Source of the DNA: Alphaproteobacteria bacterium
Lineage (GTDB): Bacteria > Pseudomonadota > Alphaproteobacteria > Rhodobacterales > Rhodobacteraceae
Direction of reading: 5' to 3'
DNA: 64,000 nt
Assembly (NCBI GenBank): GCA_030431825.1
Contig: JAUIIJ010000013.1
Coordinates: 33,878 to 97,877, forward strand
A program made the translations under genes and the position numbers. Under the pieces are notes generated by a model, which did no database searches, was not told the DNA's origin, and worked only from the letters and a program-made list of their open reading frames with translations. Each line of letters starts with the position of its first letter. Within the stretch, counting starts at the first letter, position 1. This document shows, one piece after another, positions 26,140 through 34,441 of the stretch.

Positions 26140-26550
26140 TCATGCCGGGCGACAGACGTGGACCGCACAGGGGGCGTGACGGACGACACGCGCCGCTGTC
26201 GAACCGAGCAGGAAGTCGCTGAGACCCGGTTTGTGGGAACCGACGACAATGCAGTCCATGCCGTGCTGCTGGGCGTATTCGACAATGGCGCGGTAGGACC
26301 GGCCCTTGACGATCTTTGCCGTGACATCGGAATGGCCCGCGGTTTTCTCCGCCAGCGCCTGGCGGACTCTGTCATAGCCTTCGCGCACGGTTTCCGCGTC
26401 GAGGTAGGCATTGACCGAACTGTGTGGCGGCTCATGGACATGCAGGGCGGTGATCTGCCCGCCCGGGCTCATCAGGGTGGCGGCGACCTTCAGTGTCGTG
26501 CCGGACACCCCGTGATCCAGGGCCATGGGAACCAGGATATTGTCGTACAT
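26140..26550 (-). CDS. Universal stress protein (UspA family)
   Basis: 136 residues, one Usp domain: starts MYDNILVPMALDHG, and ends with the nucleotide-binding segment VVGSHKPGLSDFLLGSTAARVVRHAPCAVHV. Such proteins bind ATP and modulate stress responses; here the gene is embedded in a catabolic operon between an alcohol dehydrogenase (30 bases upstream) and the sulfopyruvate decarboxylase. UspA genes are common partners of TRAP systems in this group. Its specific job in sulfonate use is unknown. Confidence 0.88.
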   Translation of the reverse strand: MYDNILVPMALDHGVSGTTLKVAATLMSPGGQITALHVHEPPHSSVNAYLDAETVREGYDRVRQALAEKTAGHSDVTAKIVKGRSYRAIVEYAQQHGMDCIVVGSHKPGLSDFLLGSTAARVVRHAPCAVHVCRPA

Positions 26551-26580
26551 GGATACTCTCCGTTGTTTCGGGGCGCGGAC

Positions 26581-27561
26581 TCAGGACCAGGGGTTCAGGA
26601 TGATCTTGGGTGCCGCAACCACGCCGCTGCGCAGATCGCCGAAGGCGGCGGCACCGTCCGACAACGGCCGATATTCGGGCCAGTCCAGCGGGCCGAGGCG
26701 ACCGTCAAAGATCGCCTCAGCGGTGTCGCGAAAATCCTGAGCGGTGTAGGTGTAGCTGCCGATGAAGGTGATCTCCTGAAGCGTCATGCGTCGGATATCC
26801 AGACCGCCGGCATCCTCTCCCAGTCCGACATGGACAATCACCCCACCGGGCGTGGCGACGGCCGAAGCGACAGAGCGGGTGGCGGCATAGCCCACGGCGT
26901 CCACGACCAGCGGCACCATGCCCTGAAACTCTGCCACCACGTTCTGGCCGCATCGATCGTTCAGGAAGGCCCGGCGCATTTCGTTCGGCTCCTGGATGGT
27001 GACCCCGGCCACCCCCATGGCCTGCAACGCCAGCGCAGCCGCCAGCCCGATGGCACCGCCGCCGATGACGAGCGCATGGCGCTCCATTGCCGGATGCAGG
27101 GCCTCCAGCGCCAACCGGGCGGCATGCCAGCTGACCGCCAGCGGCTCGGCCAGTGCCGCCTTTTGAAGCGGTATCTCGTCCGGCACCGTGACGAGGTTGC
27201 GATCCGGCATCGCCACGAACTGCGCAAAGGCACCCTCGCGCGGGGGCATCGAAATGATCTGACGACGGGCGCAGAGGTTTTCGCGCTCCGACGTGCAGGC
27301 CGCGCAGGTGCCACAGGCGACCAGCGGATTGATGGCGACCCGGCGCCCCGCATGCTGCCCGTCCTCGATCACGCCCGCGGCCTCGTGCCCGAGGATCAGC
27401 GGTGCGGGCCTGCGGTCATCGTGGCCCAGATAGGCGTGCATGTCGGATCCGCAGATGCCGGATGCCTGGATGCGGATCAGGTGTTCGTCTTCACGACGCG
27501 CCGCCATCGGGACATCGCGGAACGCCAGGGTCTCGACCCCTTCATAAACCAACGCTTTCAT
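26581..27561 (-). CDS. hpsP: Zinc-dependent alcohol dehydrogenase, HpsP-like
   Basis: 326 residues, medium-chain dehydrogenase. Catalytic zinc ligands are in SGICGSDMHAYLGHDD and LILGHEAAGVIE; the structural zinc cluster is CGTCAACTSERENLC. The Rossmann motif is VIGGGAIGLAAALAL. The start overlaps the SDR stop (ATGA). In described DHPS pathways, HpsO and HpsP interconvert the (S) and (R) forms of 2,3-dihydroxypropane-1-sulfonate through the ketone. This gene's position next to hpsN- and hpsO-like genes supports that role. Assignment is by context plus family. Confidence 0.78.
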   Translation of the reverse strand: MKALVYEGVETLAFRDVPMAARREDEHLIRIQASGICGSDMHAYLGHDDRRPAPLILGHEAAGVIEDGQHAGRRVAINPLVACGTCAACTSERENLCARRQIISMPPREGAFAQFVAMPDRNLVTVPDEIPLQKAALAEPLAVSWHAARLALEALHPAMERHALVIGGGAIGLAAALALQAMGVAGVTIQEPNEMRRAFLNDRCGQNVVAEFQGMVPLVVDAVGYAATRSVASAVATPGGVIVHVGLGEDAGGLDIRRMTLQEITFIGSYTYTAQDFRDTAEAIFDGRLGPLDWPEYRPLSDGAAAFGDLRSGVVAAPKIILNPWS

Positions 27562-28319
27562 TTCGCCGTGAACCCCCCGTCAACCATCAGGATCTGCCCG
27601 GTAACATAACACGAGGCCTCCGAGCACAGGAACAACAGAGGCCCGTCCATATCCTCCAGCCGGCCATTGCGTCCGATGCAGGTCTGTTCCGCGTTGCGGG
27701 CGGCGCGGGCGTCATCCCGGAACACCGCCTGCGTCAGCTCGGTCGGGAAAAATCCCGGCCCGATGGCATTGGCGGTAATGCCGAAGGGAGACCACGCCTC
27801 TGCCATGGCGCGTGTCAGCTGGCCTATGCCGCCCTTGCTCGCACCGTAGGCGATGCCGCCGGGAAAGGCACGGGTGGTCTGGAGCGACGCGAAATTGACG
27901 ATCCGCCCCCAGCCGCGCGCTTTCATTGCAGGCACCAGCGCCTGGCTCAGGAAAAACGGAGCGGAAAGGTTCAGCGCCAGGGTCTGATCCCAACCCTCGG
28001 CCGTCACCTCATCCGCAGGTTGCCGCGTGTTGACGCCGGCCGCATGAATCAGGATGTCCGGCGCGCCGAAGGGAGCGGCGACGGCATCGCGCAGCGTCTG
28101 CGGCGCGCCGCGCTCCGCCACATCCGCCACCACATGGGCGGCGTTTTTTCCGATCCCGGCGCAGAGGCTTTGCAGCGCGTCCGCCCGGCGGGCCACCGCG
28201 ACAACCCGTGCCCCGGCCGCAGCAAGCGTGATGGCCGCCCGCCGCCCGAGGCCAGAGCTTGCACCGGTGATGCAGGCGATGCGGCCAGTCAGATCGAACA
28301 GGGCGCGCGGGTCAGCCAT
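27558..28319 (-). CDS. hpsO: SDR-family dehydrogenase, HpsO-like
   Basis: 253 residues, classical SDR: ITGASSGLGRRAA cofactor motif, HAAGVNTR, catalytic Ser in NFASLQTTRAF, Tyr/Lys in AYGASKGG, and NAIGPGFFPTELT. Overlaps the HpsN-like gene by 8 bases and the zinc dehydrogenase by 4, so the three dehydrogenases are tightly coupled. The expected role is oxidation of DHPS at C2 (racemisation with the HpsP-like enzyme). A gluconate-5-dehydrogenase-like activity cannot be excluded from sequence alone. Confidence 0.78.
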   Translation of the reverse strand: MADPRALFDLTGRIACITGASSGLGRRAAITLAAAGARVVAVARRADALQSLCAGIGKNAAHVVADVAERGAPQTLRDAVAAPFGAPDILIHAAGVNTRQPADEVTAEGWDQTLALNLSAPFFLSQALVPAMKARGWGRIVNFASLQTTRAFPGGIAYGASKGGIGQLTRAMAEAWSPFGITANAIGPGFFPTELTQAVFRDDARAARNAEQTCIGRNGRLEDMDGPLLFLCSEASCYVTGQILMVDGGFTAK

Positions 28320-29619
28320 TGGCGGTCAGGTCGAAGGTTTCATCCGGGAAATACTTGGCCAATCTTACGTCGGCGGCGCGGGCGTGGCCTTCCATCCCCT
28401 CCAGCCGGGCAATTCTCGCGGTGGCCTCGGCCACAGGTCTGGAACCCTCGCGCGTGGTACGCTGCCAGGTCACGATCTTCATGTATTTGTGGACGCTCAG
28501 GCCGCCGGTATAGCTGGCTGCACGCGAGGTGGGCAGCACGTGGTTGGTGCCCGCCGCCTTGTCGCCATAAGAGACCGTGGTCTCTTCGCCCAGGAACAGC
28601 GAGCCGTAGCAGGTAAGGTTCTCCAGCCACCAGTCGAGATCCTCCGCCTGCACGGTCAAATGCTCGGGCGCGTATTCGTCGGAACAGGCTGCCATGTCTT
28701 CGCGGTCCGCACACAGGATCACCTCGGCATAGTCACGCCAGGCCGCAGTCGCGTTCTCGCGGTTCACCTCGGGCAGGTCATCGATGTAGCCGGGCACCAG
28801 CTGCATCACCTCGTCTGCCAGCGCGCGGTCATCCGTGACCAGCCAGACCGGAGAGTTGTAGCCATGCTCTGCCTGGCTCACCAGATCGGTGGCAACGATA
28901 TGCGCGTCCGCAGTGCTGTCGGCCAGGATCAGGCTGTCGGTGGGACCCGCGATCATGTCGATGCCGACGCGCCCGAACAGGATGCGCTTGGCCTCGGCGA
29001 CGAACTGGTTGCCGGGACCGACAAGGATGTTCGCCCGCGGCAGACCGAAAAGACCAAAGGTCATCGCCGCAACCCCCTGCACGCCACCCATTGCCATGAT
29101 CTTGTCAGCCCCGCAGATATGGGCGGCATAGACAATGGCAGGGGCCACGCCGGTACCCGGACGTGGTGGAGAACAGGCGGTGATATGCTTGCAGCCCGCC
29201 ACCTTGGCGGTGGTCACGGTCATGATCGCGCTGGCAATGTGACTGTAGCGCCCGCCGGGCACATAGCAGCCGGCCGCATCGACCGGGATCACCTTCTGAC
29301 CGGTTATGAAGCCGGGTGAGATTTCGGTTTCGACATTTTGCATCGTGCCTTTCTGCAATTCGGCAAAACGGCGCACGTTGTCGTGGGCAAACTGGATATC
29401 CGCCTTGAGCTTTTCCGGCACCAGCGTGCAGGCCGCCTGGATCTCTTCAGCCGTCAGCAGCACATTGCCCTCGTAACGATCGAACCTGGCCGCATATTCC
29501 AGCGCCTTGGCATCGCCACCAGCCTCGATGTCGTCAAGGATGCCCTGCACGATCCGGTGCGTCTCGGAGGCATCCGACTTGGAGGTCAGGGCAGCCTTTT
29601 TCAGGTATTCTCGGGTCAT
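28312..29619 (-). CDS. hpsN: Sulfopropanediol 3-dehydrogenase HpsN (histidinol-dehydrogenase family)
   Basis: 435 residues, the length I recall for Ruegeria pomeroyi HpsN. Histidinol-dehydrogenase fold with NAD-binding region (PVDAAGCYVPGG; ANILVGPGNQFVAEAKR; DMIAGPTDSLI), zinc ligands in SQAEHGYNSP, the catalytic Glu/His in EYAPEHL, and the last His in GGLSVHKYMK. Its location in a catabolic operon with a TRAP transporter and comDE, not with his genes, argues against histidine synthesis. HpsN oxidises (R)-DHPS in two NAD-dependent steps to (R)-sulfolactate. Eleven bases downstream of the DctM gene. Confidence 0.87.
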   Translation of the reverse strand: MTREYLKKAALTSKSDASETHRIVQGILDDIEAGGDAKALEYAARFDRYEGNVLLTAEEIQAACTLVPEKLKADIQFAHDNVRRFAELQKGTMQNVETEISPGFITGQKVIPVDAAGCYVPGGRYSHIASAIMTVTTAKVAGCKHITACSPPRPGTGVAPAIVYAAHICGADKIMAMGGVQGVAAMTFGLFGLPRANILVGPGNQFVAEAKRILFGRVGIDMIAGPTDSLILADSTADAHIVATDLVSQAEHGYNSPVWLVTDDRALADEVMQLVPGYIDDLPEVNRENATAAWRDYAEVILCADREDMAACSDEYAPEHLTVQAEDLDWWLENLTCYGSLFLGEETTVSYGDKAAGTNHVLPTSRAASYTGGLSVHKYMKIVTWQRTTREGSRPVAEATARIARLEGMEGHARAADVRLAKYFPDETFDLTANG

Positions 29620-29630
29620 TTCAGGAAATC

Positions 29631-30959
29631 CTACTTGTAGATGTCAGGAAGCAACGAGGTCGAGATCGACGGGATGTAGGCGATCATCAGCACCACGATC
29701 AGCATGGTCAGAACGAAGGGAACGGCGCGGGCGGCGATCTTGAGTATGGACTCGCCGGTGATGCCGGAGACGACAAACAGGTTGAGCCCCAGCGGCGGCG
29801 TGATGAAGCCGACCCCGAGCGCGGTAATCATCATGATGCAGAACTGGATCTCGTTCATGCCGATATTGTCGGCGAGCGGTTTCAGGATCGGCGCAAGGAT
29901 CACGATATTGGGAGTCGTTTCCATCACGCAACCCGCAGCGATCAGGATGCAGATCATCAGCAGGATCAGCAGCGACGGATCATCGGTCAGCCCGGTGACA
30001 GCGGTGACAAACCCCTGCGGCACGCCCATGATCGCCAGCGCTTCGGCCAGCGGCGCGGAGAAGGCGATGATCGGCAGGATGACACCGTTCACCTTGGCGG
30101 AGCTTACCAGCATCGCCGGAAAGTCGGACAGTTTCAGGGTGCCCAGAATGAACCCCATCAGGATAGTGACCACCACGGCGGTGGCGCCGGCCTCGGTCGG
30201 GGTCAGGCGACCGGAGAAGATGCCGTAAAAAATGATGCCCGGCACGATGAAAGCATACCAGCCGGATTTCAATGCTTGCCCGAGGTTGCCCAACCACTCA
30301 CGCAGGCCCATGTTGCCTCCGGTCTCACAGGTGTAGAGCCGGTTCATGATGATATTGGTGATCAGGATCGAAACCAGGATGGCAAGGCCCGGAACAAGGG
30401 CCGCCAGAAACAGGGTGGAGGCGGAAATACCCAGCACCAGGCCGATGATGATATAGGCGATGGACGGCGGGATCAGGATGCCGGTACAGGCACCGGCAGC
30501 CACCAGCGCGCAGGCATAAGGGCGCGGATAGCCGCTTTCGACCAGCCGTGCGATGGTCATGCGACCGACCGCCGCGGCGCCGGCGGCGTCAGAGCCGGAG
30601 ATTGCCGCGAACATGCCGCAGACCAGCACCGTGGCCGATCCGAAGCCGCCGCGTGTCCAGCGGGTCAGCGCCTCTGCCACGTCCAGGAATTTCCTGCTGA
30701 GACCGGTTCGCACCAGCACGTCGCCGGTGAGTATGAACAGCGGCACCGCGGTCAGCGCGAAGGCGTCGATGCCGGTGAACAGGCTTTCGCCGATGGCGCT
30801 GAGCGGGAGATCGCCCGACATCACCAACATGGTGATGGCTGCGGCACCGATGGCCGCCCAGACCGGCACCGCCAGTGCGATCAACGCCACGAACATGATC
30901 ACCGGCAGGTAGAAATCCCAGCCCAGTTCGACCGTTTGATTGAGTGAATTCCACAGCAT
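29631..30959 (-). CDS. hpsM: TRAP transporter large permease, probable DHPS importer (HpsM-like)
   Basis: 442 residues, DctM family with 12-13 hydrophobic segments. Signatures: FAAISGSDAAGAAAVGRM, IPPSIAYIIIG and PPLGLNLFVVSG. Lies between the small permease gene (12 bases) and hpsN (11 bases). In Ruegeria pomeroyi a TRAP system HpsKLM imports DHPS and sits with hpsNOP; the same order here supports the name. Confidence 0.82.
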   Translation of the reverse strand: MLWNSLNQTVELGWDFYLPVIMFVALIALAVPVWAAIGAAAITMLVMSGDLPLSAIGESLFTGIDAFALTAVPLFILTGDVLVRTGLSRKFLDVAEALTRWTRGGFGSATVLVCGMFAAISGSDAAGAAAVGRMTIARLVESGYPRPYACALVAAGACTGILIPPSIAYIIIGLVLGISASTLFLAALVPGLAILVSILITNIIMNRLYTCETGGNMGLREWLGNLGQALKSGWYAFIVPGIIFYGIFSGRLTPTEAGATAVVVTILMGFILGTLKLSDFPAMLVSSAKVNGVILPIIAFSAPLAEALAIMGVPQGFVTAVTGLTDDPSLLILLMICILIAAGCVMETTPNIVILAPILKPLADNIGMNEIQFCIMMITALGVGFITPPLGLNLFVVSGITGESILKIAARAVPFVLTMLIVVLMIAYIPSISTSLLPDIYK

Positions 30960-30971
30960 GCCCCAGGGTCC

Positions 30972-31484
30972 TCAATCAAACAGCTTGTCGCCTTCAAAGA
31001 CGGGGGTGCCGTCGCGAAGGCTGCGGTAATCTCTCAGAAAGGATTGCAGCAGGCGCCAGATCATCAGCGCGAACCCTGCCGGCACCGCCATCAGGAACCA
31101 GACCATCGACACCCTCAGCCCGTGGCTGACCGATCCAAACTTGGCCGAGACCAGCACGGTCTCGAACGACCAGTACAACGCCACCAGCGCCACGATGAAC
31201 ATCACCAGATCGCCGAACATGTAGACCAGCGCCTTGGCCCGCGGGCCAAGGTAGTGCAGGATCACGTCGATACGGATATGGGCGCGCTCCTTGACCGCTG
31301 CGGCGGCGCCGATCCAGGCCAGGTAGATGAAGGAATAGCGGACGATCTCTTCGCCCCAGATCGAGGAAAAGGCGAAAAGCTCGCGCCGGATCACCTCGAT
31401 TGCCATGGTGATGACCAGCATCACATAGAACACCAGGAGCAACCAGCGCTCTGCATTCTTGTCGATGGTTCGCAGGATGTTCAT
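30972..31484 (-). CDS. hpsL: TRAP transporter small permease (HpsL-like)
   Basis: 170 residues, DctQ family with four transmembrane segments: VFYVMLVITMAIEVIRREL, IWGEEIVRYSFIYLAWIGAAAAVKERAHI, then two more. The charged C-terminal tail is cytoplasmic. Separated from the binding-protein gene by 111 bases. Forms the membrane complex with the DctM protein. Confidence 0.8.
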   Translation of the reverse strand: MNILRTIDKNAERWLLLVFYVMLVITMAIEVIRRELFAFSSIWGEEIVRYSFIYLAWIGAAAAVKERAHIRIDVILHYLGPRAKALVYMFGDLVMFIVALVALYWSFETVLVSAKFGSVSHGLRVSMVWFLMAVPAGFALMIWRLLQSFLRDYRSLRDGTPVFEGDKLFD

Positions 31485-31595
31485 AGCCGTTCCCGTGTCT
31501 CAGGCACTCCCCCGCAGCGGCCTCGCGGGCTGTTGCGAAGATAGCTGTTGAAGAAATGACCGGGCGCCAGTCTGGCATGCCCGGCCTATCGCACC

Positions 31596-32741
31596 TCAGG
31601 CGTCGTGGACGAAGTATTTACCCTGAGTGCCCGCGGCCTCTTCCAGCATTGCAAAGTTGTCCATCGACCCTGCCAGCTCTGTCTTGAAGGCATCCCATTC
31701 GCTGCGCTGGTAGCCCCCGGCCTCTTTCCATTCTCCCAGTTGATCATCATTCAGGGCATGGAATTCGACCCCGGCCCTGGCCAGTTCGGCCATCGCATAG
31801 GCGCGGGCAGAGGGCACCTTGGACAGGTTCTGGTGCGCAGTCATTTCCGCCCCCCACATCACACCGTCCTGCACGCCGGCGGGCAGAGAATTGAACCACT
31901 CCAGATTGCAGGAGTAAACTTGGCTGTCCGGCACCGCCTGGGTAAAGGTCACGTGGCTGAGGATATCCTTGAATCCAAAGACATAAAGCGCCCCGACGGA
32001 GGGGTCGAGCGCATCCGCCACCCCCTGCTTGATCGCCGACGGCGTTTCGCCCCAGGCCACCGGCGTCGGGTTCGCGCCAACCATGCGATAGTACTGCTGC
32101 AGCATCTTCGAGCCCGGCACCCGGAATTTCACACCGGCCATGTCGCCCGGAGACATCACCGCGTTGCCCCCCTTGCGAACGGCCACCACGCGGGGATCGA
32201 TGTTCACGTACAGCAGCGCCTTGAAACCGTTGGCCTCTACCTTGGGATGCACTTCGGATTTCCAGAAGTCGGAATTCACCAGGTTGGTGAACCTCTGGTT
32301 GGAACCGCAGAGATAGGGCATGTTGATAAGGTCGACGGTGGATGCGAAGGGGGCAAAATTCGAAAGCGAATGCTGCGCAGCCTGAATGGTGCCGCCCTGC
32401 ACCTTCTGCACCAGAGCACCGCCCGCGCCCAACTGACCGCCGGGGGCAAGCTTGACATAGATCTTGCCGTTGGTCGCGTTCTGGATGTTCTCCTTCAGGT
32501 CCAGTTGCATGATCGGATAGCTGCGTGACGCACCCAGCACATAGGCCGTGGCGACCGTCATGATATGCTCTGCCGCACGCTCGCGCTCTTTCTCTTCCCT
32601 GGCGGTCTGCGCGGCAGCCTCCGACGACCACAACATCCCGCCAGCGCCCGCGACCAGCGCCGCAGTGAAAGAGCCGGCCGAGGCCAGTTTCAGAAAATTC
32701 CGGCGCTCTGCAGATTCGAGGCCATTCTTGCCATGTGTCAT
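31596..32741 (-). CDS. hpsK: TRAP transporter solute-binding protein with Tat signal (HpsK-like)
   Basis: 381 residues, DctP family. The N-terminus has a twin-arginine motif (RRNFLKLAS) followed by a hydrophobic stretch and small residues, so export is by the Tat pathway, less common for TRAP binding proteins, which mostly use Sec. The core contains GVKFRVPGSKMLQQYYRMVGANPTPVAW, with the conserved Arg for an anionic group, and IKQGVADALDPS. Likely binds DHPS or another small sulfonate, judged from the downstream enzymes. Confidence 0.8.
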   Translation of the reverse strand: MTHGKNGLESAERRNFLKLASAGSFTAALVAGAGGMLWSSEAAAQTAREEKERERAAEHIMTVATAYVLGASRSYPIMQLDLKENIQNATNGKIYVKLAPGGQLGAGGALVQKVQGGTIQAAQHSLSNFAPFASTVDLINMPYLCGSNQRFTNLVNSDFWKSEVHPKVEANGFKALLYVNIDPRVVAVRKGGNAVMSPGDMAGVKFRVPGSKMLQQYYRMVGANPTPVAWGETPSAIKQGVADALDPSVGALYVFGFKDILSHVTFTQAVPDSQVYSCNLEWFNSLPAGVQDGVMWGAEMTAHQNLSKVPSARAYAMAELARAGVEFHALNDDQLGEWKEAGGYQRSEWDAFKTELAGSMDNFAMLEEAAGTQGKYFVHDA

Positions 32742-32764
32742 CGTCTTCCTCCCTTGGAAATTCG

Positions 32765-32950
32765 TCAGCTGCCGTTCTTGTTCTTGTGGTCAGCCTCGCG
32801 CTTGAGAATTGCCGCCACAAACAGGATCGAGGCGGCAAACAGGACGAGCATCTCTCCGACATCGCTCAGGAAGCCGCCGCCACCGAACGCGCCAAGGGCG
32901 ACATTGGCGAAGAACAAGGCAAAAACGGCAACAGCAGCATAGAGAAACAT
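32765..32950 (-). CDS. Small two-helix membrane protein, first gene of the DHPS operon
   Basis: 61 residues from the ATG at 32948-32950. Two hydrophobic helices (MFLYAAVAVFALFFANVALG and GEMLVLFAASILFVAAIL) are joined by a Gly-rich turn and followed by a basic tail (KREADHKNKN). It lies between the double operator and the binding-protein gene, 23 bases upstream of the latter, so it is the first gene transcribed. Function unknown; a helper for the TRAP complex is possible. Confidence 0.6.
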   Translation of the reverse strand: MFLYAAVAVFALFFANVALGAFGGGGFLSDVGEMLVLFAASILFVAAILKREADHKNKNGS

Positions 32951-32982
32951 TGCACGATCCCGGATTACTATCCCGGGCCATT

Positions 32983-32996
32983 TGTAAGCGCTTACA
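32983..32996. promoter_or_regulatory. LacI-type operator 1
   Basis: Perfect 14-bp palindrome TGTAAGCGCTTACA with the central CG step typical of LacI/GalR operators. Lies 33 bp upstream of the small membrane protein gene and 85 bp upstream of the divergent LacI gene. Its centre is 21 bp from that of operator 2, placing both on the same face of the helix. Confidence 0.85.
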
Positions 32997-33003
32997 TCAA
33001 AAA

Positions 33004-33017
33004 TGCAAGCGCTTACA
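33004..33017. promoter_or_regulatory. LacI-type operator 2
   Basis: TGCAAGCGCTTACA, one mismatch from a perfect palindrome and 13 of 14 bases identical to operator 1. Located 64 bp upstream of the LacI start. Two dimers could bind side by side and repress both the DHPS operon and the regulator's own gene. Confidence 0.85.
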
Positions 33018-33080
33018 TCGATAGATGGCAAAGGCTGTATTTTATGGTATGACAAGGGACAGGGACATCGCAGGCATCAC

Positions 33081-34109
33081 ATGGGAAAAACCCGTTCAGC
33101 TCCGACACTTAACGATGTAGCAAAGGCGGCGGGCGTTTCGACGGCCACGGTATCGCGCTGTCTGAACTCGCCCGACCGGGTGATCGAAACCACGCGGCGA
33201 CGGGTCTTGCAGGCAGTCGAATCGCTGGGCTACACGCCGAATTTTGCGGCCAGGGTCATGGCGGCCAGGCGCAGCTTTACCATCGGCGCCATCATTCCAA
33301 CCATGGACAACGCGATTTTTGCGCGCGGCTTGCAGGCATTCCAGGATCAGCTGCATGAGAACGGCTTTACGCTGCTGGTCTCCAGTTCTGCCTATAATCC
33401 GGACGCGGAACGCGAACAAATCCGCACCCTCGTTGCACGCGGCGCCGACGGCCTGCTGCTGATCGGGCACGCGCGCGATGCGGAAATCTACGAATATCTG
33501 GACCGCCACCAGGTCCCCTCGCTGGTGGCCTGGTCATATGATCCGGCGGCGCAGCGGCCGTCTGTCGGCTTCAGAAACGCAGATGCCATGTGCGAGCTGG
33601 CGCGCCACGTGATTTCGGCCGGTCATAGGCGAATTGCCATGATCTCCGGAATGACACAGGGCAACGACCGCGCGCAAAGCCGGGTGAAGGGCGTCAGGCA
33701 GGCGATGGAGGCAAGCGGACTGGACGCCGCCGGCTTGACGCTGATCGAGACCGCTTACGAAATCGACAAGGGCGCAGAGGCCTTTGGGCGGCTGATGGCC
33801 TTGACGCCGCGCCCGACAGTTGTGATGTGCGGCAACGATGTGCTGGCAGCGGGCGCTCTGCGCGAGGCGCACAGACAGGGGATTCAGGTGCCGGAGCAGG
33901 TATCGGTAACCGGCTTCGACGATATTGAACTGGCCGAGATCGTCAGCCCGGCCCTGACCACCGTTCATGTGCCTCACCGCGAAATGGGACGCAAGGCAGC
34001 ATGCGAACTGACAGCCATCGTGGAAGGTAAGTCGGAAGGCCGGTCGATCTGTATCGAGACCAGGGTCGTGACCCGTCACTCCCTGGCAAAACCACCTTGT
34101 CAGTCGTGA
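33081..34109 (+). CDS. LacI-family regulator of the DHPS operon
   Basis: 342 residues. The ATG at 33081 gives the usual start just before the helix-turn-helix (PTLNDVAKAAGVSTATVSRCLNSP); an in-frame ATG at 33003 would run through operator 2 and is rejected. The hinge (AARVMAARRSFTIGAI) leads into the sugar-binding-protein-like sensor (TGFDDIELAEIVSPALTTVHVP near the C-terminus). Divergent from the sulfonate operon, with two palindromes between. The inducer is probably DHPS or a pathway intermediate, by inference. Confidence 0.9.
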   Translation: MGKTRSAPTLNDVAKAAGVSTATVSRCLNSPDRVIETTRRRVLQAVESLGYTPNFAARVMAARRSFTIGAIIPTMDNAIFARGLQAFQDQLHENGFTLLVSSSAYNPDAEREQIRTLVARGADGLLLIGHARDAEIYEYLDRHQVPSLVAWSYDPAAQRPSVGFRNADAMCELARHVISAGHRRIAMISGMTQGNDRAQSRVKGVRQAMEASGLDAAGLTLIETAYEIDKGAEAFGRLMALTPRPTVVMCGNDVLAAGALREAHRQGIQVPEQVSVTGFDDIELAEIVSPALTTVHVPHREMGRKAACELTAIVEGKSEGRSICIETRVVTRHSLAKPPCQS

Positions 34110-34441
34110 GGGGTTTGGTTGGTGCCGCGTTGGTCAATCCTGCGAACATCCAAACCTCTGTCCCCGGCCGTGACAATCCGCCAGTTCGCGGCTGAAGCGA
34201 ATATGTAGAGATCGAAAGTCGCGCTTCGGATTGGCTTTCAATTGCCACTGTGGCGACTTTTCATGCCCCGTGCCTGATGGATCGGATTCAGGATGAACCG
34301 ATTTGACCCCGATGCACAGATTTCGCAGATATGCCCGTAGTGGCCCGTCCTTTTCGGCCGGGCGGTGGCATTCGCAAAAAAATGCCTCAAAGATGACAGC
34401 TTTGGTTTATAATCAGGTTTTGAAGCGAGGGAGATCACCCA
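34110..34441. promoter_or_regulatory. Intergenic region with consensus -10 element before the response regulator
   Basis: About 330 bp without a supported gene. A consensus TATAAT at 34408-34413 lies about 30 bp upstream of the GTG start at 34442; the matching -35 region (about 34385-34390) is poor, which suggests an activated promoter. The rest shows no repeat or terminator that I could identify. Confidence 0.45.

Noticed and set aside
28312..29619. Histidinol dehydrogenase for histidine synthesis
   Set aside because: No his genes nearby; the gene is embedded in a TRAP/comDE operon and its length and context match HpsN.
33003..33080. Upstream start for the LacI gene of the DHPS region
   Set aside because: Would translate through operator 2 and add a tail not seen in LacI proteins.
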